Positions 52,948 through 61,599 of a stretch of 64,000 nt of DNA are shown here, one piece after another. Position numbers and translations under genes: made by a program. Origin of the DNA: JABDJL01 sp963664065 (GTDB taxonomy: Bacteria > Pseudomonadota > Gammaproteobacteria > Xanthomonadales > SZUA-36); the NCBI GenBank assembly GCA_963664065.1, contig OY760942.1:62001-126000 (forward strand), given 5' to 3'. Within the stretch, counting starts at the first letter, position 1. The number at the start of each line of letters is the position of its first letter. The notes beneath the pieces were generated by a model. It made no database searches. It was not told the origin of the DNA and worked only from the letters and a program-made list of their open reading frames with translations.

Positions 52948-52975
52948 GTTCAGCCAATGTTCAGGTTTCGTTCAG
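52948..52975 (+). promoter_or_regulatory. Three GTTCAG direct repeats spaced 11 bp
   Basis: GTTCAG occurs at 52948, 52959 and 52970, each 11 bases apart, about 65 bases before the start of the small secreted protein at 53039. Half-sites in tandem at one helical turn are typical of OmpR/PhoB-family response regulators. The regulator is not known. Confidence 0.6.
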
Positions 52976-53038
52976 CTTCGACAGCGCAAGATGAGACACG
53001 AGTTAACAGGCGACTTCCTGGCCTAAAGGAGAAAGAAA

Positions 53039-53440
53039 TTGAAAAAAACTGGACTTATGATATTGATATTGATGTTACTGCCTGCACAGGTTGTTGCTGA
53101 AGAATTAGTACTGGACAATCCTCGGGTTGTCACCTTCAAATCCAATGTCAGTTCCTGTCTGGCATCTGTAGAAATCAAGCAAATTGACGGACATCTGCGC
53201 ACGCTTCCGACCATGGGATTCGAAATCGAACCAGGCTGGCACACCATGCACGGCACAGCCAAACTCAACCTGGCCAATTGTCCGGTAAAAGAAGAAAGAA
53301 GCAGAAAGCAGGTTCATGTTCCTGCCCTCGAATGGTTATTTGAGGCAGGTAAAGTTTACTACGTGGGGCTGGATCACAGCTCACCGATGCGCAAGAACTG
53401 GCGCCTGGTGGTTTGGAAAGTTGAAGATCTGGAAAGTTAA
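53039..53440 (+). CDS. Small secreted protein of unknown function
   Basis: The 133-residue product starts at TTG 53039, with AAGGAG 10 bases upstream. A signal peptide (GLMILILMLLPAQVVA) is cleaved before EELVL. The mature part is compact, with two Cys in SSCLASVEIK and LANCPVKEE that could form a disulfide, and a Trp-rich end (NWRLVVWKVEDLES). I do not recognise a family. It is downstream of the triple GTTCAG repeat and shares orientation with the next small secreted protein. Confidence 0.75.
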   Translation: MKKTGLMILILMLLPAQVVAEELVLDNPRVVTFKSNVSSCLASVEIKQIDGHLRTLPTMGFEIEPGWHTMHGTAKLNLANCPVKEERSRKQVHVPALEWLFEAGKVYYVGLDHSSPMRKNWRLVVWKVEDLES

Positions 53441-53471
53441 TCACAATCATCATTAAACAGGGGAGCTTGAA

Positions 53472-53888
53472 TTGAAAAAGCCAGTTTGGGGTGCATTACT
53501 GTTTTTGCCCGCTTTCGTGGCGGCAGCGGATGGCGTGCCAATGACACCTGGCAAGTGGGAAATGAAAATGACCATGGAAATGTCCATGTTGCCCCAGCCC
53601 CAGGTCAAGACGTATACCGAGTGCATCACAGAAGATCAGCTCAACCCGGACCATTTCAAAATGGATCAGGAGTCACCCTGTGATATCAGTGACATGGAAA
53701 TTGACGGCAATACAGTTAGCTGGAGCATCAGTTGCCCGGGCCCTGCGGGCAATATGACTGGCAGCTGGGAATTTACCTCAAACGGTGACTCAGTGGTCGG
53801 CAGCGGTTCGATGAGTGCCAGCATGGGCACCATGTCCATGGAAATGGACATGGATTGGGAAGGCACACGCATTGGAGACTGTGACTAA
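53472..53888 (+). CDS. DUF3617 domain protein, secreted
   Basis: The 138-residue product from TTG 53472 has a signal peptide (VWGALLFLPAFVAAA). It shows the DUF3617 pattern: MTPGKWEMKMTMEM, YTECITEDQLNPD, then paired Cys in SPCDISDMEIDG and SISCPGPAGNMTG, and a Met-rich end. The function of DUF3617 is unknown. It is probably co-transcribed with the preceding gene (31-base gap) and ends near the convergent gshA. Confidence 0.8.
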   Translation: MKKPVWGALLFLPAFVAAADGVPMTPGKWEMKMTMEMSMLPQPQVKTYTECITEDQLNPDHFKMDQESPCDISDMEIDGNTVSWSISCPGPAGNMTGSWEFTSNGDSVVGSGSMSASMGTMSMEMDMDWEGTRIGDCD

Positions 53889-53915
53889 GCCTACAAATCG
53901 CACCCGTTTGCCGGT

Positions 53916-55280
53916 TTAATACGCACACTCTTCAAAGATAGGCTCGACCGACTGGTTCCAGCGGTCGTGGTACAGGGCGAGCTTCCTGTCCGCGGGTGTA
54001 ATCCCGCTTTCTGCGGTTTCCAGCAACGGTGTTAAAAAACCGGTCTCGTTATCGCCCGCGGAATTAAGGCGTGCCCGTGCGGCCAAGCCATGATGAGCAA
54101 TATCAAGTAACTCCAGCGAAACCTCCTGCAGCGTGCGACCATCGATGGTGGCTTTAAGCCCCAGTCGTGCCGCATCAGTTCGCAACTTGAGGCGTTCTTC
54201 CATCGACCAGCCGGAAGCCAGGTCCCAGGCCGCGTCCAGTGCGGAGCTGTCATACAAGATACCAGCCCAAAACGCAGGCAAAGCACAAAGCCTTCGCCAC
54301 GGGCCTCCATCGGCACCGCGCATTTCCAGGAATCGCTTTAGCCGGACCTCTGGGAAAGCGGTCGTCATATGATCTTCCCAATCCTCGAAACCTGGCAGTT
54401 CGCCGGGTAGAGCGGGCAGCGCCGCTTGCATGAAATCACGGAAAGACTGTCCCGAGGCATCGATATATTCCTCTCCCCGGTGTACAAAATACATCGGCAC
54501 ATCGAGCATGTAATCCACGTAGCGTTCGAACCCGAACTCACCATCAAACACGAATGGCAGCATCCCGGTGCGGTCAGGGTCGGTGTCTTCCCAGACATGA
54601 GAACGATAGCTGGCAAATCCACAGGGCCTACCATCCACGAAAGGTGAATTGGCGAACAGGGCTGTTGCCACGGGCTGCAAAGCCAGCGAGGTTCGGAACT
54701 TACGAACCATGTCTGCTTCTGAGGAGAAGTCCAGGTTAACCTGGACGGTACAGGTCCTGCTCATCATGTCTATGCCCAGTGTGCCAACCCTGGGCATGTA
54801 GTTGCGCATGATCTTGTAGCGGCCTTTGGGCATCCACTCGATGTCCTCACGGCGCATTTTGGGTTGGAAGCCCATGCCCAGGAAAGATGCACCCAGGGGC
54901 TCGGCAATCGACTTGACCTGTTTCAGGTGGGTGTTCACTTCAAGGCAGGTATCATGCAGGTTATCAAGCAATGCACCGGACAATTCCAACTGTCCACCGG
55001 GTTCGAGCGTTACGCTGGCGCCGGTATCATCAAGCAAGGCAATGGTTTTGCCCTGTTCGCTCACAGCCTGCCATTGATAATTCTCGACAAGACCATCCAG
55101 AATGCTGCGAATACTGCATTCACCCTCATAGGGCAAAGGAGCGCAGTCGGCCACGGAAAATCCAAATTTTTCATGCTCGGTTCCCAGGCACCATTTTGCT
55201 TCCGGTTTGTTTCCGAATTCCATGTATTCAAGCAGTTGTGAGCGGCTTTCAATCCTTGTTTTTGATTTTTCGTCCGCCAA
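53916..55280 (-). CDS. gshA: Glutamate-cysteine ligase (plant/alphaproteobacterial type)
   Basis: GshA makes gamma-glutamylcysteine, the first step to glutathione. I prefer TTG 55280, which has GGAG about 9 bases upstream, giving 454 residues. Family markers: WCLGTEHEKFGFSV, LEPGGQLELSGA, RYKIMRNYMPRVGTLG, RTCTVQVNLDFSSEADMV and FEDWEDHMTTAFPEVRLKR. This is the GCS2 class found in plants and some proteobacteria, not the E. coli type. It is divergent from the opp operon with about 80 bases between. Confidence 0.93.
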   Translation of the reverse strand: MADEKSKTRIESRSQLLEYMEFGNKPEAKWCLGTEHEKFGFSVADCAPLPYEGECSIRSILDGLVENYQWQAVSEQGKTIALLDDTGASVTLEPGGQLELSGALLDNLHDTCLEVNTHLKQVKSIAEPLGASFLGMGFQPKMRREDIEWMPKGRYKIMRNYMPRVGTLGIDMMSRTCTVQVNLDFSSEADMVRKFRTSLALQPVATALFANSPFVDGRPCGFASYRSHVWEDTDPDRTGMLPFVFDGEFGFERYVDYMLDVPMYFVHRGEEYIDASGQSFRDFMQAALPALPGELPGFEDWEDHMTTAFPEVRLKRFLEMRGADGGPWRRLCALPAFWAGILYDSSALDAAWDLASGWSMEERLKLRTDAARLGLKATIDGRTLQEVSLELLDIAHHGLAARARLNSAGDNETGFLTPLLETAESGITPADRKLALYHDRWNQSVEPIFEECAY

Positions 55281-55363
55281 GTGATTGTTACTCCATGAAA
55301 GTGATTGGAATGGGACCGTGCATTGCCTAGGATACACATGACCAGGCTAATCGCAAAAGAAAC

Positions 55364-56917
55364 ATGACCTCCAAACTCATTCCTTTACTCATGTTGTGCC
55401 TGTGTCACTCAGCATTGGCCGATACCCTGAGGCGCGGTCTGGGCCCGGAGCCGGACTCAATGCATATTCACCACGCCCAGGGTCTTTCCTCCATCCACCT
55501 GTTACGGGAAATCCGCGAAGGACTGGTCACTTTCGATGTTCGGGGAGAACCCTGCCCCGGCGTTGCTGAATCCTGGGAAGTACTCGATGAGGGGCGGTTA
55601 TATCGCTTTCATCTACGCAAAGACGCACGCTGGTCTAATGGTGACGCCGTTACCGCAGAAGATTTTGTGCGTGCCTGGCGGCAGGCGGTATCTCCGGAAA
55701 GCGCTTCCCGTAACGCCAGCCTGTTGGCAGCCGTGCAAAATAGTGGCGACATTCTGGCCGGCACTGCAGATCCTGCAAAACTGGGAATTGAAGCGACAGG
55801 CGAGCACACACTTGAAGTCCGGTTAACACGTCGTCAGCCCTGGTTCGAGGAGATTCTGACTCATCCGGTCACCTATCCCTTGCACCATAGCGATACTGGC
55901 GCGCCGAGAGATGCGATTGTGAATGGCGCATTCATGATTGAAAAAATGACACCTCACGCAATAATCCGCCTGGTGGCAAACCCGTATTTTCATTCTGCTG
56001 ATTTAGTCAGGCTGGACGCGTTGGAGTTGTTTCCGATTGAGGACCCGCCGGCCGAACTTTCCCGTTATCGTTCAGGTGAGTTGCATATTACCGAGTCCAT
56101 CCCTCCCGGGCGTTATCAATGGCTACGGGAAAATTATGCCGGTGAGTTAAAGGTCGCACCCTACCTGGGGAGCTTCTGGTTGGGTTATAACCTTGCTAGG
56201 CAGCCGTTCAGGGCAGACCCTGAACTACGCAGAGCATTGTCCCTGGCCATTGATTGCGAAACCCTGGTCAGGGTCATTTTGGGTGCAGGGGAGTTACCGG
56301 CCTGGAGTATCGTGCCTCCAGGCCTGGAAGGCTATCATCCGGAGGTGCCTGATTTTGTCGCCGTTAGCCAGAAGGATCGTGAGGCGGAAGCCCGCAGATT
56401 GTTTAGCCTGGCAGGTCATGACACCGGAAAGCCGCTGCGCCTGGAGTTGCGCTATAACACCTCCAGCCAGCACCGGCGCATGGCGGTGGCTGTGGCGGCG
56501 ATGTGGAAGCAGGTGCTGGGAGTGGCTTCGGTTCTCATCAATGAAGAGTGGAAGGGTTTTGTGAACAATCGCAGGCAGGGCGTATTGACCCGGGTATTCA
56601 GGCGTGGCCGGATTGCCGATTACGCTGACCCGGCGAGTTTCCTGGACCTGTTCCGGTCCGGTGAGGCGATGAACTGGAGCGCCTATTCGAACCCGCAATA
56701 CGATCTCTTGCTGGACCGTGCTTCCCTGCTTACCGGATCTGAACGCATCGACTTGCTAAAACAGGCGGAATCACCGTTAATGCGCGACATGCCGGTGATC
56801 CCCCTTTACTATTACGTATCCCGTCACCTTGTGAAACCCGGGGTAAGCGGTTTCGAAAACAATGTGCGTGATATCCATCTGTCACGCTACCTGGACATCA
56901 ATACAGGAGTCGAGTGA
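55364..56917 (+). CDS. Peptide ABC transporter substrate-binding protein 1
   Basis: The 517-residue protein of the OppA/SBP_bac_5 family has a signal peptide (LIPLLMLCLCHSALA). It shows the standard motifs: LREIREGLVTFDVRGEPCPG, RLYRFHLRKDARWSNGDAVT, AEDFVRAWRQAVSPE, LELRYNTSSQHRRMAVAVAA and VIPLYYYVSRHLV. No lipobox is evident, so it is probably soluble in the periplasm. Its stop overlaps the next gene as GTGA. Confidence 0.92.
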   Translation: MTSKLIPLLMLCLCHSALADTLRRGLGPEPDSMHIHHAQGLSSIHLLREIREGLVTFDVRGEPCPGVAESWEVLDEGRLYRFHLRKDARWSNGDAVTAEDFVRAWRQAVSPESASRNASLLAAVQNSGDILAGTADPAKLGIEATGEHTLEVRLTRRQPWFEEILTHPVTYPLHHSDTGAPRDAIVNGAFMIEKMTPHAIIRLVANPYFHSADLVRLDALELFPIEDPPAELSRYRSGELHITESIPPGRYQWLRENYAGELKVAPYLGSFWLGYNLARQPFRADPELRRALSLAIDCETLVRVILGAGELPAWSIVPPGLEGYHPEVPDFVAVSQKDREAEARRLFSLAGHDTGKPLRLELRYNTSSQHRRMAVAVAAMWKQVLGVASVLINEEWKGFVNNRRQGVLTRVFRRGRIADYADPASFLDLFRSGEAMNWSAYSNPQYDLLLDRASLLTGSERIDLLKQAESPLMRDMPVIPLYYYVSRHLVKPGVSGFENNVRDIHLSRYLDINTGVE

Positions 56918-58635
56918 AACGAGCTCCAAATATAAGTTTACTGTTACTGGGAATCGCCCTTTTAGCCGGGTGTGGCAGTGAAAATGATGATGCTGCACTG
57001 GAGAAGCAACAACGACTGCGTGCGGTAGAACTGTTGATGGTTGATGGGCGGCCGGAACCTTCGGTGCTGGCTGCCGAACAGGTACTTCACAGGGCAAACG
57101 GGGAAGAGCCTCAAACACTGGACCCACACCTGGCCGAGGGCGTTCCCTCGTCTCATATTCTCAGGGATTTGTTCGAAGGGCTCACTTCCGAAGCGCCGGA
57201 TGGCACGGTAATTCCAGGCGCAGCCCTGCGCTGGAACATCAGCCGCGATGGAAAGACCTACACATTCTATCTGCGCCGTGAAGCAAAGTGGTCGAACGGT
57301 GATCCGCTGAGCGCGGAAGACTTTGTGTTTGGTTTCCAGCGCAGCGCAAACCCGCAAACCGCTTCCAACTACGCACAGGTTTTGCTACCCATCGAGAATG
57401 CAAAGGCGGTTCTGGCCGCAGAGCTTCCACCCACTGAACTGGGCGTCGAGGTGCTGGGCGAATACACGCTGCAGATACGCCTGATTGACCCTACACCTTA
57501 TTTCCTGGGCCTGCTGAATCACTCCTCAACCTACCCGGTGCACCGGCCCAGCCTCGCCGAGCACGGTAAACGCTTTTCACGGCCCGGCAACCTGGTTTCC
57601 AATGGTGCTTTTGTCCTGAAAGACTGGGTCGTGCGTTCACATATTGAGTTGCTGCGTAACCCCAATTACTGGGATTCGGAGCGTGTCATTCTGGAACGGG
57701 TACTGTATTACCCATATGAAGACCAGTCGACAGCACTCAAGCAGTTCCGCTCAGGAGACCTGCACTGGACCTATGAGGTACCCAACAACCAGTTCAAGTG
57801 GCTGCAAAAACACTATCCGGATGAACTCGTGGTATCGCCCTGGCTTGGTTCGTATTACTTTGGCTTTAACCTGACGCGTGAACCGTTCATTCAAAGCCCT
57901 GAACTGCGCATGGCGCTGGTCATGGCCCTGGACCGCCAACTGCTGACCGATAAGGTGACCCAGTTCGGTGAGCAGCCTTCCTTTACGCTGGTTCCACCGG
58001 GTATCGGAGAGTATGAATCACCGGTACAGGAGTGGGCCACATGGACCCAGGAAGAACGCAACGCCGAAGCACAACGCCTGTACCAAGAAGCCGGGTACTC
58101 TGAAGAGCGGCCGCTACGTATCGAGATTCGTTACAACACCAGCGAGAACCACAAGAAGATGGCGCTGGCCGTTTCTTCGATCTGGAAGCAGGTCCTCGGC
58201 GTTCAGACCACGATGGTCAACGAAGAATGGAAAGTATTTCTGCAAAACCGTCAACAGAAGGTACTCACGCAGGTTTTCCGGGTCGGCTGGATCAGTGATT
58301 ATGGTGACCCCTACAGTTTCCTCGAGTTGTTCCGCACAGACCATGGCCAAAACGACGTTGGATACAGCAATGAATTGTATGACCAGCTATTGTCGGAGAT
58401 TGCCAGTGAAAGGATACCTGCCAGGCGCCGGCGCCTGATGCAGGAAGCTGAGCGCATGTTGTTGGTCGAAATGCCGATCATCCCGGTGTACACCTACGTG
58501 ACCAAGCGGTTGGTGGATCTGCATGTCAAAGGCTGGCAAAGCAATGTAATGGATCACCACTACTCCAGGTACATGTTTTTGCTGAAATCAGCCTCGATCC
58601 GTGAGCCTGTATCTGCCGGGAGCGAATCCTCTTGA
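56914..58635 (+). CDS. oppA: Peptide ABC transporter substrate-binding lipoprotein 2
   Basis: The 573-residue OppA paralogue begins at GTG 56914 and has a lipobox LLAGCGS (Cys20). The mature part has the family pattern LDPHLAEGVPSSHILRDLFE, YTFYLRREAKWSNGDPLSAE, LQIRLIDPTPYFLGLL, RIEIRYNTSENHKKMALAVS and MPIIPVYTYVTKRLVD. It resembles the preceding protein throughout, so the two are tandem duplicates that have diverged. Confidence 0.92.
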   Translation: MKRAPNISLLLLGIALLAGCGSENDDAALEKQQRLRAVELLMVDGRPEPSVLAAEQVLHRANGEEPQTLDPHLAEGVPSSHILRDLFEGLTSEAPDGTVIPGAALRWNISRDGKTYTFYLRREAKWSNGDPLSAEDFVFGFQRSANPQTASNYAQVLLPIENAKAVLAAELPPTELGVEVLGEYTLQIRLIDPTPYFLGLLNHSSTYPVHRPSLAEHGKRFSRPGNLVSNGAFVLKDWVVRSHIELLRNPNYWDSERVILERVLYYPYEDQSTALKQFRSGDLHWTYEVPNNQFKWLQKHYPDELVVSPWLGSYYFGFNLTREPFIQSPELRMALVMALDRQLLTDKVTQFGEQPSFTLVPPGIGEYESPVQEWATWTQEERNAEAQRLYQEAGYSEERPLRIEIRYNTSENHKKMALAVSSIWKQVLGVQTTMVNEEWKVFLQNRQQKVLTQVFRVGWISDYGDPYSFLELFRTDHGQNDVGYSNELYDQLLSEIASERIPARRRRLMQEAERMLLVEMPIIPVYTYVTKRLVDLHVKGWQSNVMDHHYSRYMFLLKSASIREPVSAGSESS

Positions 58636-59579
58636 TCCAGGACCACAGTATTCTCCGTCACGCCATACAGCGGTTGCTGGGGGTCGTGCCAACCCTGCTA
58701 CTGCTGATTACCGTGGTGTTTTTCCTGATCCGTATTGCGCCGGGCGGCCCGTTTGATTCCGAAAAGGCACTGCCGCCTGATATCGAAGCGAACCTGAATG
58801 CCAAGTACCACCTCGATGAGCCGCTGATTCAGCAGTATTTTCGCTATCTTGGGCAAATTATCGTGTTCGACTTCGGACCTTCCTTTCAATACAAGGACTG
58901 GACCGTTAATGAGTTGATCGCGGAGGGTTTTCCCGTTTCGCTCACGGTTGGTGGCTTGGCGATGTTACTGGCGTTCGTGGTGGGTACGCTTGTTGGCATT
59001 GTCGCTGCCGTGCGTCAGAACACAGCGGTGGATTACGGCACCATGGGTTTCGCCATGCTCGGAATTTCTATTCCGAATTTCGTGGTGGCTCCGCTGCTGA
59101 TTCTTGTTTTTGCCGTCTATTTCAACTGGCTGCCGGCCGGTGGCTGGGATTGGTCGATACAAAGAATGATATTGCCCGTAATCACCTTGTCTTTACCGGT
59201 CATTGCCTACATTGCACGCCTGACACGCGGCAGCATGATCGAGGTTTTGCACAGCAATTTCATACGCACGGCACGCGCCAAGGGTCTGCCTGAAATTGTG
59301 GTTATCCGCAAACACGCGTTGAAACCTGCCTTGTTGCCTGTCATTTCTTTCATGGGCCCGGCTACGGCCGGATTGATTACAGGTTCGGTGGTGATAGAGC
59401 GAATATACGCAATACCCGGGCTGGGTAGCTACTTCGTCACCGGCGCACTAAACCGGGACTACACCCTTGTCATGGGCGTGGTGATCTTCTACGGCCTGCT
59501 CATCATCATGCTCAATTTCCTGGTCGACATGCTCTATGCATGGTTGAACCCGAAGATTCGATATGACGAAGATCGCTGA
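58632..59579 (+). CDS. oppB: Oligopeptide ABC transporter permease OppB
   Basis: The 315-residue permease (TTG 58632, overlapping the lipoprotein stop as TTGA) has six helices with the N-terminal LLLLITVVFFLIRIAPGGPFDSE of OppB/DppB and the EAA loop FIRTARAKGLPEIVVIRKHA. Confidence 0.95.
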   Translation: MIQDHSILRHAIQRLLGVVPTLLLLITVVFFLIRIAPGGPFDSEKALPPDIEANLNAKYHLDEPLIQQYFRYLGQIIVFDFGPSFQYKDWTVNELIAEGFPVSLTVGGLAMLLAFVVGTLVGIVAAVRQNTAVDYGTMGFAMLGISIPNFVVAPLLILVFAVYFNWLPAGGWDWSIQRMILPVITLSLPVIAYIARLTRGSMIEVLHSNFIRTARAKGLPEIVVIRKHALKPALLPVISFMGPATAGLITGSVVIERIYAIPGLGSYFVTGALNRDYTLVMGVVIFYGLLIIMLNFLVDMLYAWLNPKIRYDEDR

Positions 59580-60495
59580 ACCCCGCCCTGTTGATCATGC
59601 AGACCTCGATCCTTTCGAAGCTGCAATGGAAATGGGCGATATCAAAGGGCGCTCTCCCTGGGAAGACGCATGGCACCGGCTCTTAAAAAACCGCGCCGCG
59701 GTAGCCAGCGCCATCATCATGGGGGGCATGATATTGGTGGTTCTGATCGGTCCGATGGTCATCAACTGGGAGGCAGACTTCACGGACTGGGATTTCACGT
59801 CGACCGCACCAAGCTTCACCACCGGTCACTGGTTTGGAACAGATGCAGTAGGGCGTGACATCCTGGTGCGCACGCTCGAAGGTGGGCGTATTTCCCTGCT
59901 GGTCGGAGTCGTCGCAACGCTGGTCAGCCTGGTGATAGGGATAACTTATGGCTCGGTGGCCGGCTTTTACGGTGGAATTACCGACCGCGTGATGATGCGC
60001 ATTGTTGATATTATTTATGCCCTGCCATTCATGTTTTTCGTGATCCTGCTGATGGTGGTGTTCGGGCGCAATATCATCCTGATATTCGTTGCCATTGGAG
60101 CGGTTAACTGGCTTGATATGGGGCGAATCGTCCGTGGGCAGACGCTGAGCCTCAAGAACATGGAATTTGTCGAGGCGGCCGAGGCCTGCGGGGTAAGTAA
60201 AAGAAACATTATCCGCCGCCACATTGTACCCAACCTGCTCGGTGTAGTGATCGTCTATATCACGCTCACTATTCCACAGGTGATACTGGTCGAGTCTTTC
60301 CTGAGTTTTCTCGGGCTGGGCGTACAGGAGCCTATGAGTTCCTGGGGCGCACTGGTCAATGATGGTGCACAGGATATGGAATCTGCACCCTGGACTTTGA
60401 TTTTCCCCGCCATGTTTCTGACCGTGACGCTTTATTGTTTTAACTACATTGGTGATGGTCTGCGCGATGCGCTGGACCCGAAGGACCGCCTCTGA
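59563..60495 (+). CDS. oppC: Oligopeptide ABC transporter permease OppC
   Basis: The 310-residue permease overlaps oppB by 17 bases. It has an N-terminal tail (PFEAAMEMGDIKGRSPWEDA) and OppC hallmarks GTDAVGRDILVRTLEGGRIS and the EAA loop EAAEACGVSKRNIIRRHI, with five or six helices. Its stop overlaps oppD as TGATG. Confidence 0.95.
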   Translation: MTKIAEPRPVDHADLDPFEAAMEMGDIKGRSPWEDAWHRLLKNRAAVASAIIMGGMILVVLIGPMVINWEADFTDWDFTSTAPSFTTGHWFGTDAVGRDILVRTLEGGRISLLVGVVATLVSLVIGITYGSVAGFYGGITDRVMMRIVDIIYALPFMFFVILLMVVFGRNIILIFVAIGAVNWLDMGRIVRGQTLSLKNMEFVEAAEACGVSKRNIIRRHIVPNLLGVVIVYITLTIPQVILVESFLSFLGLGVQEPMSSWGALVNDGAQDMESAPWTLIFPAMFLTVTLYCFNYIGDGLRDALDPKDRL

Positions 60496-61457
60496 TGGCC
60501 ATTCTCGAAGTCAGGGATCTAAAGGTCAGTTTTGATACGCCCGACGGTGAGGTCCATGCGGTCAGCGGTATCGATTTCACGCTCGAATCCGGTGACGCGC
60601 TGGCGATCGTGGGCGAATCAGGGTCAGGGAAAACACAATCCATGCTGGCATTGATGGGCTTGCTGGCTGAAAACGGCCACGCCAGTGGCGAAGCGATCTT
60701 CAAGGGTAAAAACCTGATGGAGATGGAGGCCACGGAACTGAATCAATACCGGGGCAGTGATATTGCAATGATCTTCCAGGACCCGATGACGTCCCTGAAC
60801 CCATACCTGAGCATTGATAATCAAATGACGGAAGTGTTAATGCATCACCGGAACATGAATCACCGTGAAGCCACGGACCACGCCGTCGAGCTATTGCGGC
60901 AATTCAGAATTCCTGATCCCGAAATGAGGATTCGCCAGTATCCGCATGAGTTTTCCGGCGGCATGAGGCAACGGGTGCTGGTTGCAATGGGCCTGTTGTG
61001 CGCGCCGGATATCCTTATTGCCGACGAACCGACCACTGCCCTGGATGTCACGGTACAGGCCCAGATTACCCGGTTGATGGCAGAATTGCGCAGCGAATCC
61101 AATACCGCCATCGTGTTGATCACCCATGACCTCGGGGTTGTGGCCGGGCTATGTGACCGGGTGATGGTGATGTACGCGGGAGAGGTTGTTGAGTACGGAA
61201 CAGTAGAGCAAATTTATTATCAACCCAAACACCCCTATACGCGCGGTTTGCTGGATTCGGTTCCCAGGCTGGACAACGTGGATGATCAGGTGTTGCATGC
61301 CATTCCCGGTAATCCTCCCAATCTGCTCTCATTACCCAAAGGCTGCAGCTTCCGGAGCCGTTGCAGTAAAGCATTTGAAGCCTGTTATGAAAAACCCGAA
61401 CTGGAAGATGAAGGCAAAGGACATAAAAGCCGCTGCCACCTGGGCCGAGAATCGTGA
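60495..61457 (+). CDS. oppD: Oligopeptide ABC transporter ATPase OppD
   Basis: The 320-residue ATPase has Walker A IVGESGSGKTQSML, the Q-loop IFQDPMTSLNP, signature FSGGMRQRVLVAM, Walker B ILIADEPTTALD and H-loop ITHDLGVVAG. The C-terminal oligopeptide domain has the Cys run CSFRSRCSKAFEACYEKP. The mobile element at 61464-61603 follows directly. Confidence 0.96.
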   Translation: MAILEVRDLKVSFDTPDGEVHAVSGIDFTLESGDALAIVGESGSGKTQSMLALMGLLAENGHASGEAIFKGKNLMEMEATELNQYRGSDIAMIFQDPMTSLNPYLSIDNQMTEVLMHHRNMNHREATDHAVELLRQFRIPDPEMRIRQYPHEFSGGMRQRVLVAMGLLCAPDILIADEPTTALDVTVQAQITRLMAELRSESNTAIVLITHDLGVVAGLCDRVMVMYAGEVVEYGTVEQIYYQPKHPYTRGLLDSVPRLDNVDDQVLHAIPGNPPNLLSLPKGCSFRSRCSKAFEACYEKPELEDEGKGHKSRCHLGRES

Positions 61458-61467
61458 GCATGGCTAG

Positions 61468-61599
61468 CCCGCATATTGCACCAGTCGGCCTTGGGCCTCA
61501 GCGTAACTCACTGATTTGCGTAAATTACAAGGTAAAACTTGATCAAACTCCAAAGGTACAGTTTGTCCCGGCCCAAGTCCGACTGGTGCAATATGCGGG
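61468..61599. mobile_element. 132-bp MITE inserted at the oppF start, CTAG target duplication
   Basis: Arms CCCGCATATTGCACCAGTCG (61468-) and, in complement, the same sequence ending at 61599 match at 29 of 30 positions. The element is flanked by CTAG at 61464-61467 and 61600-61603. Removing the element and one CTAG gives ATGG-CTAG-TGAACAA, that is ATG GCT AGT GAA CAA in the oppF frame, with the ATG two bases after the oppD stop. This reconstructs an uninterrupted oppF start. CTAG duplications are typical of IS5-like elements (inference). Confidence 0.9.
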
